Below are positions 1 through 10,600 of a DNA stretch of 64,000 nt, one piece after another. Origin of the DNA: Okibacterium sp. HSC-33S16 (lineage in GTDB: Bacteria > Actinomycetota > Actinomycetes > Actinomycetales > Microbacteriaceae); contig NZ_JALJZZ010000006.1 in assembly GCF_024171565.1 (NCBI RefSeq), forward strand, positions 212,813 to 276,812, read 5' to 3'. Made by a program: the position numbers and the translations under genes. Under the pieces are notes generated by a model. It was not told the origin of the DNA. It saw nothing but the letters and a program-made list of their open reading frames with translations, and did no database searches. Numbering within the stretch: the first letter of the stretch is position 1; each line of letters starts with the position of its first letter.

Positions 1-6
1 TACAGC

Positions 7-1404
7 GTGATCAAACCCGACTTCAGCATCGAGATTCCGAGTGAACTGGGCGCTGTCCATTTCGTGGGCATCGGCGGATCAGGGATGAGCGGCATTGCTC
101 GCCTCTTCCTCGCGGCCGGTCACACGGTCACCGGCTCCGATGTTCGTGACTCCTCGAACATCGCGGCGCTGCGTGAGCTGGGCGCAACCATCGCCATCGG
201 GCACGACGCCGCCAACGTCGGTTCGGCTGACACCCTCGTGGTGACCAGCGCACTCTGGCCGACCAACCCGGAGTACGTCCTGGCGCAGGAACGGGGCATC
301 CCGGTGCTGCACCGCTCCCAGGCCCTTGCCTGGCTCATCAACCAGAAGCGCCTGGTGGCAGTTGCGGGTGCGCACGGCAAGACCACTTCCACGGGCATGA
401 TCATCACCGGCCTGCTTGGCCTGTCCGAGAGCCCCAGTTTCGTCAACGGCGGCGTCATCGAGTCGCTTGGCGTCTCGAGTGCCACCGGCACCGGCGAGCT
501 CTTTGTGGTCGAGGCTGACGAGTCTGACGGCTCCTTCCTCCTCTACGACACGGCCGTCGCTTTGATCACCAACGTGGATGCCGACCACCTCGATCACTAT
601 GGATCGCTCGAGGCGTTCGACGACGCGTTCGTGGAGTTCGCCCAGAAGGCATCCGAATTCGTTGTGATCTCGTCCGACGACCCCGGTGCTGTTCGGGTCA
701 CCAAGAAGCTGACCAACAAGCGCGTCATCACGTTCGGCGAAAGCCCTGATGCAGACGTTCGAGTATCGTCAATCAGCACCGAGGGACCCGTCTCGTTCAT
801 CGTCAGCTTCGAGGGGCAGGACAACGGCGCGACGCTCCGCATCCCGGGCAAGCACAACGCCATCAACGCGGCCGGCGCTCTCGCCGTCCTCGTCGGCCTC
901 GGCTTCGGAGCCGCTGAGTCCCTCGCTGCGATCGCCGAGTTCGGTGGCACCGAGCGGCGCTTCGAACTCCACGGAACCGTCGACGGCGTCAGCGTGTACG
1001 ACGACTACGCTCACCACCCGACCGAAGTAGCTGCAGCCCTGTCGGCCGCGCGCACGGTCGTCGGCACTGGCCGCATCATCGCTGTGCACCAGCCGCATCT
1101 CTACAGCCGGACCCGGCTGATGGCTCGCGAATTCGCAGACACCCTCGAGTCCCACGCCGACCAGACGATCGTCCTCGACGTCTACGGCGCTCGGGAGGAT
1201 CCCGAACCTGGCGTGACCGGTGCCCTGGTGTCGGAGAAGTTCACCGACCCGTCTAAGGTGAAGTTCATCTCGGACTGGCAGGACGCCGCAGACTACGTTG
1301 CCTCGATCGCCCAGCCCGGCGACTACGTCATTACGCTGGGCTGCGGAGACGTGTACCGGATCGTCCCGCAGCTGCTGGGGTCGCTCACGGCCGCGCGGGA
1401 CTAA
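7..1404 (+). CDS. murC: UDP-N-acetylmuramate--L-alanine ligase MurC
   Basis: Adds L-alanine to UDP-N-acetylmuramic acid in the cytoplasm, the first step of the peptidoglycan stem peptide. The 465-residue product has the usual family length. It has the N-terminal nucleotide-binding loop [11 protein letters not shown] (residues 21-31), the Mur-ligase P-loop GAHGKTTST (121-129) and the late ligase motif [10 protein letters not shown]. The GTG start at 7 gives [11 protein letters not shown], a normal MurC N-terminus, so the gene is probably complete although it begins at the window edge. It lies 3 nt before ftsQ, the usual murC-ftsQ-ftsZ order of the dcw cluster; murG and ftsW presumably lie just outside the window. 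Confidence 0.97.
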   Translation: MIKPDFSIEIPSELGAVHFVGIGGSGMSGIARLFLAAGHTVTGSDVRDSSNIAALRELGATIAIGHDAANVGSADTLVVTSALWPTNPEYVLAQERGIPVLHRSQALAWLINQKRLVAVAGAHGKTTSTGMIITGLLGLSESPSFVNGGVIESLGVSSATGTGELFVVEADESDGSFLLYDTAVALITNVDADHLDHYGSLEAFDDAFVEFAQKASEFVVISSDDPGAVRVTKKLTNKRVITFGESPDADVRVSSISTEGPVSFIVSFEGQDNGATLRIPGKHNAINAAGALAVLVGLGFGAAESLAAIAEFGGTERRFELHGTVDGVSVYDDYAHHPTEVAAALSAARTVVGTGRIIAVHQPHLYSRTRLMAREFADTLESHADQTIVLDVYGAREDPEPGVTGALVSEKFTDPSKVKFISDWQDAADYVASIAQPGDYVITLGCGDVYRIVPQLLGSLTAARD

Positions 1405-1407
1405 GCA

Positions 1408-2331
1408 ATGAAACGACCCTCCGGCTTTACGCCGCAGCGGCCGGCGGAGACCGGTGGAGCGGCCGAACGTCCGGCCGACGGCGCACGGGCCCCACGGGCA
1501 GATCCGATCCCGTTATTCGGTCGAGAGGCGTCGACGCCGTCTGCCGAGACACACACCGAGGCTCCCGCGCCACGGCCCGATTGGGTGAACCCGCGCGAGG
1601 CGCGCAAGCGCCGTAAGCGTGTCGAAAAGGCCGAGGTCAAGCGATTCACCGCAACCTCGCGCCGCCTGCGTCGCAATTGGCTGATCGGAATCGGCAGCAT
1701 CCTCGCCCTGGCGCTCATCGCTGTTCTTGCGGCGTACACGCCCGTTCTCTCCGTTCGCCAGATCCAGGTCGAGGGTGCCTTCCGGGTCAATTCCGACGCC
1801 GTGGTGAAAGACCTGTCTAGCCAGCTCGGCTCGCCGTTTCCCCTCGTTGACGACACCGCCATCAAGGCAGCGCTCGTGCAATACCCACTGATCGAGTCAT
1901 ACTCGGTCCAGGCGCGACCGCCATCGACACTGATCGTGCGTTTGGTTGAGCGTACTCCCGTCGGCACGGTCGCCACTCCGACTGGATTTTCTGTGGTGGA
2001 TGCCGCTGGCGTCGTTATTGAGCAATCGGAAAGTCAGCCGGCGAACTATCCGTTAATCGCCGTTGACGGTGGAACGGAAGCACCCGGTTTCCTTCCCGCC
2101 GCTGCCGTGCTGCGGAGTCTCCCTGATGAGCTGTTTGCCACCGTCGATGAGGTCACCGCGACGACCCAGGACGATGTGAGCTTCACCCTGCGCGAGAGTG
2201 AGGCGCGCATCGTCTGGGGCAGCTCGGACGAGTCAAAGCTCAAGGCATACACGCTCACTAGGCTCATGGCGTCACAACCGGGGTTCGACGTCTACGACGT
2301 CAGCTCGCCGAGCGTCGCCGTCGTTCGGTAG
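1408..2331 (+). CDS. ftsQ: Cell division protein FtsQ
   Basis: Bitopic divisome protein that links early and late division proteins (FtsQLB subcomplex). The 307-residue product has a long basic, proline-rich cytoplasmic N-terminus, one membrane segment at about residues 91-112, and a POTRA-like domain starting VRQIQVEGAF (about 116-180). It is identified from this architecture and from its position between murC and ftsZ. The N-terminal cytoplasmic tail is long, as is common in actinobacteria. The ATG at 1408 follows the murC stop by 3 nt, so the two are probably translationally coupled. Confidence 0.93.
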   Translation: MKRPSGFTPQRPAETGGAAERPADGARAPRADPIPLFGREASTPSAETHTEAPAPRPDWVNPREARKRRKRVEKAEVKRFTATSRRLRRNWLIGIGSILALALIAVLAAYTPVLSVRQIQVEGAFRVNSDAVVKDLSSQLGSPFPLVDDTAIKAALVQYPLIESYSVQARPPSTLIVRLVERTPVGTVATPTGFSVVDAAGVVIEQSESQPANYPLIAVDGGTEAPGFLPAAAVLRSLPDELFATVDEVTATTQDDVSFTLRESEARIVWGSSDESKLKAYTLTRLMASQPGFDVYDVSSPSVAVVR

Positions 2332-2480
2332 TCGCGCGATTTTCTCCACCGGATCACCGACACGCGGGGAGTCGTCCCGTCCGCGGGGGGAACTGGCCCT
2401 AACGTCAATCACAAGAAATGCATACTGAGCATAACTTTAAACCTTAACCTGAGGTTGAGAGTTCTCACCGGAGGCCGGAC
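2332..2480 (+). promoter_or_regulatory. ftsZ upstream region with likely promoter
   Basis: A 149-nt non-coding stretch between ftsQ and ftsZ. Genes on either side are packed within a few nt, so this gap probably carries a dedicated ftsZ promoter, as in other actinobacteria. The segment 2415-2460 is much more AT-rich than its surroundings (CATACT at 2421-2426, ATAACTTTAA at 2431-2440) and contains an 11-nt palindrome AACCTGAGGTT (2446-2456). A GGAGG ribosome-binding site at 2470-2474 lies 6 nt before the GTG of ftsZ. The exact -35/-10 pair cannot be assigned by eye. Confidence 0.45.
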
Positions 2481-3677
2481 GTGACTACAAACCAGAACTA
2501 CCTTGCCGTAATCAAGGTCGTCGGCATTGGCGGCGGCGGCGTCAATGCTGTCAATCGAATGATTGAGCTCGGCCTTCGCGGCGTCGAGTTCATCGCCATC
2601 AATACCGACGCGCAGGCGCTGCTCATGAGCGACGCCGACGTAAAGCTTGACGTCGGTCGCGAGATCACTCGCGGTCTCGGCGCAGGTGCCGATCCCGAGG
2701 TTGGCCGACGCGCCGCCGAGGACCACGCGGAAGAAATCGAAGAAGCACTCGCCGGCGCAGACATGGTCTTCGTCACGGCGGGTGAGGGTGGTGGCACCGG
2801 TACCGGTGGCGCTCCCGTCGTTGCTCGCATCGCCAAGTCGATCGGCGCCCTGACCATCGGTGTCGTCACGAAGCCGTTCGGTTTCGAAGGCCGCCGTCGC
2901 CAGGCCCAGGCCGAGCTCGGCGTCGCCAAGCTCAAGGAAGAAGTCGACACACTTATCGTCGTGCCGAACGACCGCCTGCTGGAAATCAGCGACCGGGGCA
3001 TCAGCATGCTCGAGGCGTTCTCGACCGCCGACCAGGTGCTCCTGGCTGGTGTTCAGGGGATCACCGACCTCATCACCACCCCCGGCCTTATCAACCTCGA
3101 CTTCGCTGACGTCAAGAGCGTCATGCAGGGCGCGGGTTCCGCACTCATGGGAATCGGTTCCTCTCGCGGTGCCGACCGTGCCATCAAGGCGGCGGAGCTC
3201 GCCGTCGCATCTCCGTTGCTCGAAGCTTCGATCGAGGGCGCTCACGGAGTGCTGCTGTCCATCCAGGGCGGGTCCAACCTCGGTATCTTCGAGATCAATG
3301 ACGCAGCGCGTCTTGTGCAGGAAGCGGTCCACCCCGAGGCCAACATCATCTTCGGTGCCGTTATCGACGACACCCTCGGTGATGAGGTTCGCGTCACGGT
3401 CATCGCTGCTGGTTTCGACGGGGGAGAGCCCCCGTCGCGCGGTGGCGAGTCGGTTCGTGACGCCGTTATGACGACCGGTGGCGTGATGACCAGCACTCCA
3501 GCCGCAGCTGCTGCTGCGTCTTCCGGAAGCAGTGAGACGCCCGTGAGTAGTTCGGTGCTGACCGAGGCACCGCAGACTTGGCGCGTGACCGAAGAAGCAT
3601 TGTCGACTCCGCCAGCAACCGCCGACCCGGCGTTCGCTGACGAAGACGAGCTCGACATCCCCGATTTCCTCAAGTAG
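2481..3677 (+). CDS. ftsZ: Cell division GTPase FtsZ
   Basis: Tubulin-like GTPase that forms the cytokinetic ring. The 398-residue product carries the N-terminal [13 protein letters not shown] nucleotide-binding loop, the tubulin signature GGGTGTG (residues 103-109), and a variable Ala/Ser-rich linker (about 320-385). It ends in the conserved tail [10 protein letters not shown], the peptide that binds partners such as SepF. The GTG start is set by a strong GGAGG 6 nt upstream. yggS begins 2 nt after the stop, so ftsZ-yggS-sepF-yggT look cotranscribed. Confidence 0.98.
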   Translation: MTTNQNYLAVIKVVGIGGGGVNAVNRMIELGLRGVEFIAINTDAQALLMSDADVKLDVGREITRGLGAGADPEVGRRAAEDHAEEIEEALAGADMVFVTAGEGGGTGTGGAPVVARIAKSIGALTIGVVTKPFGFEGRRRQAQAELGVAKLKEEVDTLIVVPNDRLLEISDRGISMLEAFSTADQVLLAGVQGITDLITTPGLINLDFADVKSVMQGAGSALMGIGSSRGADRAIKAAELAVASPLLEASIEGAHGVLLSIQGGSNLGIFEINDAARLVQEAVHPEANIIFGAVIDDTLGDEVRVTVIAAGFDGGEPPSRGGESVRDAVMTTGGVMTSTPAAAAAASSGSSETPVSSSVLTEAPQTWRVTEEALSTPPATADPAFADEDELDIPDFLK

Positions 3678-3679
3678 GA

Positions 3680-4393
3680 ATGAACTCTTCGAACGAACAA
3701 ACGCTCGGTCAGCTTCCGCTGGCCGAGCGTTTGGCGTCGGTCAGTGCCGGAATCAGCGCGGCCGTGGCCGATGCCGGTCGAGCAACCGACGCGGTGACGA
3801 CCATCGTTGTGACGAAGTTCCATCCCGCATCACTGATTGAGGAGCTCTACGCGCTCGGTGTACGTGACGTGGGCGAAAACCGTCACCAGGAGGCTTCAGC
3901 CAAGGCCAGCGAGCTCGCCTCGCTGACAGATCTGTCCTGGCACTTCGTCGGACAGCTCCAGTCGAAGAAGGCTCGACAGGCGCGCCAGTACGCGTCAGTG
4001 GTTCACTCGGTCGACCGCCCAGCCTTGGTGAGCGCACTGGACGCCGCCGGCGGTGATTTCCCGCCGCTGCCGTGCTTCGTCCAAGTCAATCTGACGGACG
4101 ACGAAGGGCGAGGGGGAGTGCAGCCCGACGGCCTGGAGGCACTCGTCGAACGGGTTCTCGACGCCGAGAGCCTGGAGCTCTGGGGCGTGATGGCCGTCGC
4201 GCCGCTCGGCGAGGAGCCTCGCGCCGCGTTCGCCCGGCTGCGCGGATATTCCGAGCGCGTTATCGCCCTTGAACCGAGGGCGACACGCATCTCTGCCGGG
4301 ATGTCACACGACTACACGGAAGCCATCCTCGAAGGCGCGACACACCTTCGGATTGGGACGGCAATCACGGGAAACCGACCATCAGCCGGTTAA
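3680..4393 (+). CDS. YggS-family pyridoxal phosphate homeostasis protein
   Basis: PLP-binding protein of the YggS/PROSC family, involved in vitamin B6 homeostasis and without known catalysis. At 237 residues it is the usual length. The PLP lysine is expected at K46 in TIVVTKFHP; the family motifs VGENRHQEA and [12 protein letters not shown] are present. It sits between ftsZ and sepF, the standard place in Gram-positive bacteria, and starts 2 nt after the ftsZ stop, so it is probably translationally coupled. The related pgeF-type gene often found between ftsZ and yggS in actinobacteria is not present. Confidence 0.93.
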   Translation: MNSSNEQTLGQLPLAERLASVSAGISAAVADAGRATDAVTTIVVTKFHPASLIEELYALGVRDVGENRHQEASAKASELASLTDLSWHFVGQLQSKKARQARQYASVVHSVDRPALVSALDAAGGDFPPLPCFVQVNLTDDEGRGGVQPDGLEALVERVLDAESLELWGVMAVAPLGEEPRAAFARLRGYSERVIALEPRATRISAGMSHDYTEAILEGATHLRIGTAITGNRPSAG

Positions 4394-4430
4394 TCTTCAT
4401 AGAGAAGGAACCGCACAAACGGAGGTAGCG

Positions 4431-4943
4431 ATGTCCAACCCGCTGAAGAAGACCATGGTCTACCTTGGCCTCGCAGACGATGATCTCGAGTACGAGGAGC
4501 GCGAGGCGCCCGCGCAGCAGGCAACGCCTGCCGCACAGGGCTCGAACGCCAGCAGCAGCTCGACCAGCGCTTCGGCGCAGGGGGCGACTCCCGTTGCGAA
4601 CCGTGCCCCGGTTACACCTCTTCGTCGGCCGACGGCGACCAAGCAGGCCGCACCGAGCGAGCTCAACGAGATCCTTACCGTGCACCCCAAGCAGTACCGC
4701 GACGCCCAGGTCATCGCGGAAACATTCCGTGACGGCGTTCCCGTCATCATCAATCTTTCACAGATGAGCGAGGGCGATGCGAAGCGCCTGATCGACTTCG
4801 CCAGCGGGCTGTCACAGGGCCTGTACGGCAAGATTGAGCGCGTTACGAGCAAGGTGTTCCTGCTCTCACCGCAGCACGTTGCCGTGCTCGGAGATGCCGG
4901 TGGAGCTGCCGCGGCAGAATCCACCTTCTTCGCTCAGCAATAA
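4431..4943 (+). CDS. sepF: Cell division protein SepF
   Basis: Membrane anchor and bundler of FtsZ filaments in Gram-positive bacteria. The 170-residue product starts with an amphipathic N-terminal helix ([14 protein letters not shown]), has an Ala/Ser/Pro/Gln-rich linker (about 25-70), and a C-terminal SepF fold with [16 protein letters not shown] and [15 protein letters not shown]. The ATG at 4431 is chosen over a longer open frame because of GGAGG at 4421-4425 and because the amphipathic helix must be N-terminal. It is part of the ftsZ operon. Confidence 0.93.
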   Translation: MSNPLKKTMVYLGLADDDLEYEEREAPAQQATPAAQGSNASSSSTSASAQGATPVANRAPVTPLRRPTATKQAAPSELNEILTVHPKQYRDAQVIAETFRDGVPVIINLSQMSEGDAKRLIDFASGLSQGLYGKIERVTSKVFLLSPQHVAVLGDAGGAAAAESTFFAQQ

Positions 4944-4950
4944 TTGACGG

Positions 4951-5253
4951 GTGGACTCCGTTCTTTCTCTGATTCGTAACATCCTCTACTTCGCGCTGCT
5001 GCTGTACTTCTTCGTGATGTGGGCGCGATTCGCGCTCGATCTCGCGCGGACGTTCAAGCCGCGGTGGCGGCCTCAGGGCTTCGGCCTTGTCGCCGCTGAG
5101 TTCGTCTACTCCCTGACCGACCCACCCATCCGCTTCTTCCGGCGTATCCTTCCGCCGATCCGGATGGGCGCGCTTGCGCTGGACTTCGGCTGGAGCATCA
5201 CGATGCTCTGCGTGATCATCGCCATGACCCTGGTCAACGTGATCCTGCGCTAA
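4951..5253 (+). CDS. YggT family membrane protein
   Basis: Small 100-residue YggT-family protein with two hydrophobic segments (about residues 9-28 and 73-95) separated by a basic loop. The loop contains the family pattern LTDPPIRFFRRILPP. It has no established biochemical role; the family is conserved next to sepF and divIVA and is thought to act in envelope or division functions. The GTG start lies 7 nt after the sepF stop with only a weak ribosome-binding site, suggesting translational coupling. Confidence 0.88.
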   Translation: MDSVLSLIRNILYFALLLYFFVMWARFALDLARTFKPRWRPQGFGLVAAEFVYSLTDPPIRFFRRILPPIRMGALALDFGWSITMLCVIIAMTLVNVILR

Positions 5254-5299
5254 GTCCGTTCGTAGCGGTATCCTGAAAGACACGTGTCCCGGTAGCTGC

Positions 5300-5326
5300 A
5301 TCCTCAGGTTGAGATCCGAGGATTTT
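5300..5326 (+). terminator. Weak hairpin with T4 between yggT and divIVA
   Basis: ATCCTC (5300-5305) pairs with GAGGAT (5318-5323), extended inward by a GG/CC pair past one bulged base, and is followed by TTTT. This is a modest intrinsic-terminator-like structure in the 123-nt gap before divIVA. It may separate the ftsZ operon from divIVA or act as an attenuator; no convincing -35/-10 pair for divIVA was identified. Confidence 0.4.
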
Positions 5327-5376
5327 GCTAGCGTAGGCACGTCCAATCGAGCCAAACAAGTAAGAGGTGGGAAGCC

Positions 5377-6003
5377 ATGGCGCTAACTCCGGAAGATGTT
5401 GTCAACAAGCAGTTCCAGCAGACCAAGTTCCGCGAGGGCTACGACCAGGACGAGGTCGACGATTTCCTCGATGAGGTCGTTGTCGAACTGCGTCGCCTGC
5501 TCCAGGAGAACCAGGAGCTCCAGGCCAAGCTTGAGGCTGCCGGATCGGGCACCGCTGAGCGCCCCGCCGAGCCTGTTGCAGCCACTCCGACCCCCGCTGC
5601 CGCCGCACCGGTTGCCGCTGCTCCGGTTGCACAGCCCGCCAGCGCCCAGGACGACTCCGAGTCCTCCTCGAGCCTCCTGCAGTTGGCCCGTCGCCTCCAC
5701 GACGAGCACGTTCGCGAGGGTGCCGAGAAGCGCGACTCACTCATCGCCGAAGGCCACGCAACGGCCGCTCGTGTCGTCGCCGAGGCCGAAGCCAAGCAGC
5801 GCGCGCAGATGAACATCCTCAACGAGGAGCGTTCGAAGCTCGAGAAGAAGATCGACGGCCTGCGCGAGTTCGAGCGCGAGTACCGCCAGAAGCTGCGCGG
5901 TTACATCGAGGGTCAGCTCAAGGAACTCGACGCCAACGGCGGCCCGAGCTCTCAGGGAACCGGTTCTGGCTTCGTGTCCAGCACCGAAAAGTCCAACGTC
6001 TAA
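5377..6003 (+). CDS. divIVA: DivIVA/Wag31 polar growth scaffold
   Basis: Coiled-coil protein that binds negatively curved membrane at cell poles and directs polar peptidoglycan synthesis in actinobacteria. The 208-residue product has the conserved DivIVA membrane-binding domain (residues 1-50, with VNKQFQQTKFREGYDQDEVD). An Ala/Pro-rich spacer (about 55-88) follows, then a long charged coiled coil (about 95-190) and a Ser/Gly-rich tail. The start is supported by AGGTGGG about 6 nt upstream. Its position directly after yggT is conserved in actinobacteria. Confidence 0.96.
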   Translation: MALTPEDVVNKQFQQTKFREGYDQDEVDDFLDEVVVELRRLLQENQELQAKLEAAGSGTAERPAEPVAATPTPAAAAPVAAAPVAQPASAQDDSESSSSLLQLARRLHDEHVREGAEKRDSLIAEGHATAARVVAEAEAKQRAQMNILNEERSKLEKKIDGLREFEREYRQKLRGYIEGQLKELDANGGPSSQGTGSGFVSSTEKSNV

Positions 6004-6007
6004 GGTT

Positions 6008-6682
6008 TTGCCCAAGACACCAACTGGTACTTCCAGTGCTCGAGCGCTCGTCGTTCTCGCGGTCCTCGCGGGAACGGCGCTGGCGCTCGATCAATTCACG
6101 AAACACCTCGTCGTCACCAACCTGCCGCTCGGCGAGCAGGTCCCGGTTCTTGGCGAGCTGCTCATCCTGCAGTTCGTCAAGAACCCGGGGGCGGCGTTTT
6201 CGCTTGCTGCCGGCAGTACCTGGATCTTCTCGATCCTCGCTACCGGCGTCACCGTCGCCATCATCATTTTCGCGCGAAAGATCCGCTCGATCGGCTGGGC
6301 CGTTGTCTTCGGCCTCCTGCTCGGCGGGGTTCTCGGTAACCTCACCGATCGCCTCCTGCGCGAACCGTCGTTCGGCCTGGGCCACGTCATCGACTTCATC
6401 TCGACTCCGTGGATGATGCCCGCGATCTACAACGTCGCCGACGTCTGCATCGTGTCGAGCATGGGCTTGTTCATCATCCTCACCCTGCGCGGCATCAACC
6501 TGGACGGCACACGAACCGTCTCCAGCAAAAAACCTGAAGCGGATGCCACGGCGTTGCCAGGCTCAGACGCCGTCAGTTCTGAACGTGGAGACTTAAAGAC
6601 AGATTCAGCGTCGACCACCTCCGCGCCCGAGTCCCCGGCCCAGCCGGACTCGAGCCCAGACGCGAAGCACTTGCCCGCCTGA
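6008..6682 (+). CDS. lspA: Lipoprotein signal peptidase LspA
   Basis: Aspartic membrane protease that cleaves prolipoprotein signal peptides in front of the lipidated cysteine. Four membrane segments lie within residues 10-157. The catalytic aspartates are seen as D129 (GHVIDF) and D145 (YNVADV), and the family motif NPGAAFS is at 59-65. The product (224 residues) is longer than the usual 160-170 because of a hydrophilic Ser/Ala/Pro/Asp-rich C-terminal tail (about 165-224), common in Microbacteriaceae. A TTG start 4 nt after divIVA is the best available. Its stop overlaps the next start by one base (TGATG). Confidence 0.94.
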   Translation: MPKTPTGTSSARALVVLAVLAGTALALDQFTKHLVVTNLPLGEQVPVLGELLILQFVKNPGAAFSLAAGSTWIFSILATGVTVAIIIFARKIRSIGWAVVFGLLLGGVLGNLTDRLLREPSFGLGHVIDFISTPWMMPAIYNVADVCIVSSMGLFIILTLRGINLDGTRTVSSKKPEADATALPGSDAVSSERGDLKTDSASTTSAPESPAQPDSSPDAKHLPA

Positions 6683-7602
6683 TGGAGTCGCGCAGCCTTC
6701 CCATCCCCGACGGGCTGGACGGATCCCGAGTGGACGCCGGACTGGCCAAAGTGCTCGGGTTCTCCCGAAGCTTCGCGGCCGAGGTCGCTGAGGCCGGTGG
6801 AGTGAGCGTCGACGGCCGCATCCTCGACAAGTCCGATCGACTGCGCGCCGGCGGCTGGCTCGAGGTCAACTGGGCCCCCAGGCAGGAAGCAGTCATCGTT
6901 CCCGTTGTGGTCAGTGACCTCGGCGTGATCTACGACGACGACGACATCATCGTCGTCGACAAACCGGTTGGCGTCGCCGCGCACCCATCGGTGGGGTGGA
7001 CCGGCCCGACCGTCCTCGGTGCCCTCGCCGGCGCCGGCTATTCGGTGTCGACGTCAGGGGCGCCCGAGCGCGCCGGGATCGTGCACAGGCTCGACGTCGG
7101 CACAACCGGACTCATGGTCGTCGCCAAGAGCGAGCGGGCATACACCGCGCTCAAGCGGGCGTTCCACGACCGAGACGTCGAGAAGGTGTACCACGCCATC
7201 GTGCAGGGTCACCCCGACCCGCTTGCCGGCACCATCGACGCGCCGATCGGCCGTCACCCCAGGCACGACTGGAAGTTCGCTGTCACGGCCGACGGCAAGC
7301 CGTCGGTCACGCACTACGAAACGTTGGAAGCTTTTCCGAGCGCTTCGCTGCTCGAGGTGCACCTCGAATCTGGCCGAACACACCAGATCCGCGTGCACAT
7401 GGCGGCCCAACGGCATCCGTGCGTCGGAGATCCGCTGTACGGCGCCGACCCGACGATTTCCGCCCGACTGGGACTTACGCGGCAGTGGCTTCACGCGCGC
7501 CAACTGTCGTTCAACCACCCAGGCTCGGGGGAGTGGGTCACCTTCACCTCCGACTACCCGGCCGACCTGCAACACGCTCTCGATGTCCTCCGCGAGGATT
7601 AG
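6682..7602 (+). CDS. RluA/RluD-family pseudouridine synthase
   Basis: Isomerises specific uridines in large-subunit rRNA to pseudouridine. The 306-residue product has an N-terminal S4 RNA-binding domain (about 12-65) and a catalytic domain with the signature HRLDVGTTG (catalytic D138) and a late [10 protein letters not shown] motif. It overlaps lspA by one base, the conserved lspA-rluD couple of Gram-positive bacteria. The exact target uridines cannot be read from sequence. Confidence 0.93.
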   Translation: MESRSLPIPDGLDGSRVDAGLAKVLGFSRSFAAEVAEAGGVSVDGRILDKSDRLRAGGWLEVNWAPRQEAVIVPVVVSDLGVIYDDDDIIVVDKPVGVAAHPSVGWTGPTVLGALAGAGYSVSTSGAPERAGIVHRLDVGTTGLMVVAKSERAYTALKRAFHDRDVEKVYHAIVQGHPDPLAGTIDAPIGRHPRHDWKFAVTADGKPSVTHYETLEAFPSASLLEVHLESGRTHQIRVHMAAQRHPCVGDPLYGADPTISARLGLTRQWLHARQLSFNHPGSGEWVTFTSDYPADLQHALDVLRED

Positions 7603-7638
7603 GCTTGTAGTCCAGCCCCTCAGCTTCCCGGAGAAGTC

Positions 7639-10600
7639 TTGACCTCATCAGACGACTCGTTCGTTCACCTGCATGTCCACAGCGAGTATTCGATGCTCGA
7701 CGGCGCCGCGCGCGTCAAACCACTCATTGATGCGGCCATCGCCGAGAAAATGCCCGCTGTTGCGGTCACCGACCACGGCAACATGTTCGGCTCGTTCGAC
7801 TTCTGGCGTACCGCGACAGCAGCCGGTATTAAGCCGATCATCGGCACCGAGGCCTACGTCACCCCAGGCACGCACCGGAGCGACAAGACGCGTGTGCGTT
7901 GGGGCTCGAGCAGCCAGGGGCGTGACGACGTTTCGGGTAGCGGTGCCTACACGCACATGACGCTGCTCAGCGAGACCACCGAGGGCATGCACAACCTGTT
8001 CCGGATGTCGTCGCTCGCGTCGATCGAGGGCTACTACTTCAAGCCGCGAATGGACCGCGAGCTGCTGTCGACATACGCGAAGGGCGTCATTGGCACGACC
8101 GGCTGCGCGGGTGGAGAGATCCAGACCCGCCTTCGGCTGGGGCAGTACGACGAAGCCAAGAAGGCGGCCGCTGAGTTCCAGGACATTTTCGGCAAAGACA
8201 ACTTCTTCTGCGAGGTGATGGACCACGGCATCGACGTCGAACGACGAACGATGACCGACCTGTTCCGCCTGGCGAAGGAACTCGACCTGCCTCTCCTGGC
8301 GACCAACGACCTCCACTACACGCACGCACACGACGCCAAGGCGCACGCCGCGCTGCTGTGTGTGCAGTCCGGCTCAACACTCGACGACCCCAACCGGTTC
8401 AAGTTCGACGCCGACGAGTTCTACCTGAAGTCGGCCGAGCAGATGCGACAGCTGTTCCGCGATCACCCCGAGGCCTGTGACAATACCCTCGCCATCGCCG
8501 AGCGGTGCAACGTCGAGTTCAACACGAGCGCGAGCTACATGCCCCGGTTCCCGGTCCCCGCCGGTGAGACGGAGGAGACCTGGTTCCTCAAGGAGGTCGA
8601 GCGCGGTCTCCACGTTCGCTACCCGAACGGCATCCCAGACGACGTGCGCACCCGCGCCAACTATGAAGCCGGCGTCATCGTGCAGATGGGCTTCCCCGGT
8701 TACTTCCTCGTGGTCTCCGACTTCATCAAGTGGTCGAAGGAAAACGGCATTCGCGTCGGCCCTGGCCGCGGTTCGGGTGCTGGCTCCATGGTCGCGTACG
8801 CCATGAAGATCACCGACCTTGACCCACTGGTGCACGGCCTCATCTTCGAACGGTTCCTCAACCCCGACCGTGTGTCCATGCCCGACTTCGACGTCGACTT
8901 CGATGACCGGCGACGTGGTGAAGTGATTCACTACGTCACCGAAAAGTACGGCGACGAGCGCGTTGCCCAGATTGTCACCTACGGAACGATTAAGGCGAAG
9001 CAGGCACTCAAAGACTCGTCTCGGGTCCTGGGCTTCCCGTTTGGCATGGGTGACAAGCTCACCAAAGCCATGCCGCCACCCGTGATGGGCAAGGACGTGC
9101 CGCTGACGGGCATCTTCGACAAGACCCACCCGCGGTACAAGGAAACCGTTGACCTCCGCACGATCGTTGAGACCGATCCGGAAGCGAAGACGGTGTTCGA
9201 TACCGCGCTTGGCATTGAGAACCTCAAGCGTCAGTGGGGTGTGCACGCCGCCGGTGTGATCATGTCGAGCGACCCGCTCATCGACATCATCCCGATCATG
9301 AAGCGCGAGCAAGACGGCCAGATCGTCACCCAGTTCGACTACCCGGCGTGTGAATCTCTCGGGTTGATCAAGATGGACTTCCTGGGGCTTCGTAACCTCA
9401 CGATTGTCAGCGACGCGCTCGACAACATCGAATCGAACCGTGGTCACCGCATCGAGCTCGAAGAGCTGCCGCTCGATGACCCCGGGGCATACGAGCTTCT
9501 CGCCCGCGGAGACACGCTGGGTGTGTTCCAGCTCGACGGTGGCCCGATGCGTAGCCTGCTGCGGTCGATGAAGCCCGACAACTTCGAAGACATCTCGGCC
9601 GTCATTGCGCTCTACCGTCCGGGCCCGATGGGTGCTGACTCGCACACGAATTACGCCTTACGCAAGAACGGCCTGCAGGCGATCACTCCGATCCATCCCG
9701 AGCTCGAAGAACCGCTCCAGGAGATTCTCGGCCAGACCTATGGCCTGATCATCTATCAGGAGCAGGTGATGAGCGTCGCGCAGAAGGTCGCTGGCTTCTC
9801 GCTGGGCCAGGCAGACATTCTGCGCCGTGCGATGGGTAAGAAAAAGAAGTCCGAGCTGGACAAGCAGTTTGAGGGCTTCAGTGGCGGAATGCGCGAGCGC
9901 GGCTATTCCGATGCCGCAGTGAAGGCTCTCTGGGACATCCTCCTGCCGTTCTCCGACTACGCATTCAACAAGGCACACTCCGCCGCATACGGTGTGGTGT
10001 CGTATTGGACCGCATACCTCAAAGCTCACTATCCGGCTGAGTACATGGCGGCGCTGCTCACGAGTGTCGGCGACGCCCGCGACAAGCTCGCCGTCTACCT
10101 CAACGAGTGCCGGCGGATGGGCATCCAGGTTCTCCCCCCTGACGTCAACCAGTCAATCGGCTTCTTCGCCGCCGTCGGTGAAGACATCCGGTTCGGCTTA
10201 GGCGCTGTCCGCAACGTCGGATTCAATGTCGTCGAGGCGATTCGTGCCACCCGCGAGCGTGAGGGGGAGTTCACCTCGTTCCACGACTTCCTTCGCAAGG
10301 TTCCTCTCCAGGTCGCCAACAAGCGCACCATGGAGTCCCTGATCAAGGCCGGTGCCTTTGACTCGCTGGGAGCCACACGACGCGGACTCATCGAAATTCA
10401 CGAAGACGCGGTTGAAAGTGCCGTCAGCCTCAAACGCAATGAGGCGAACGGCCAAGTTGATCTCTTCGGTGGCATTTTCGAGCTGGATGCGTCGGCTGAA
10501 GCTATCCCGGACCGTCCGGAATGGTCGAAGAAAGACAAGCTCGCCTTCGAACGCGACATGCTTGGGCTCTACGTGTCCGATCACCCGCTGGCCGGCCTCG

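Noticed and set aside
8374..9645. 423-codon minus-strand open frame inside dnaE
   Set aside because: Antisense shadow of dnaE, with no ribosome-binding site and no recognisable domain.
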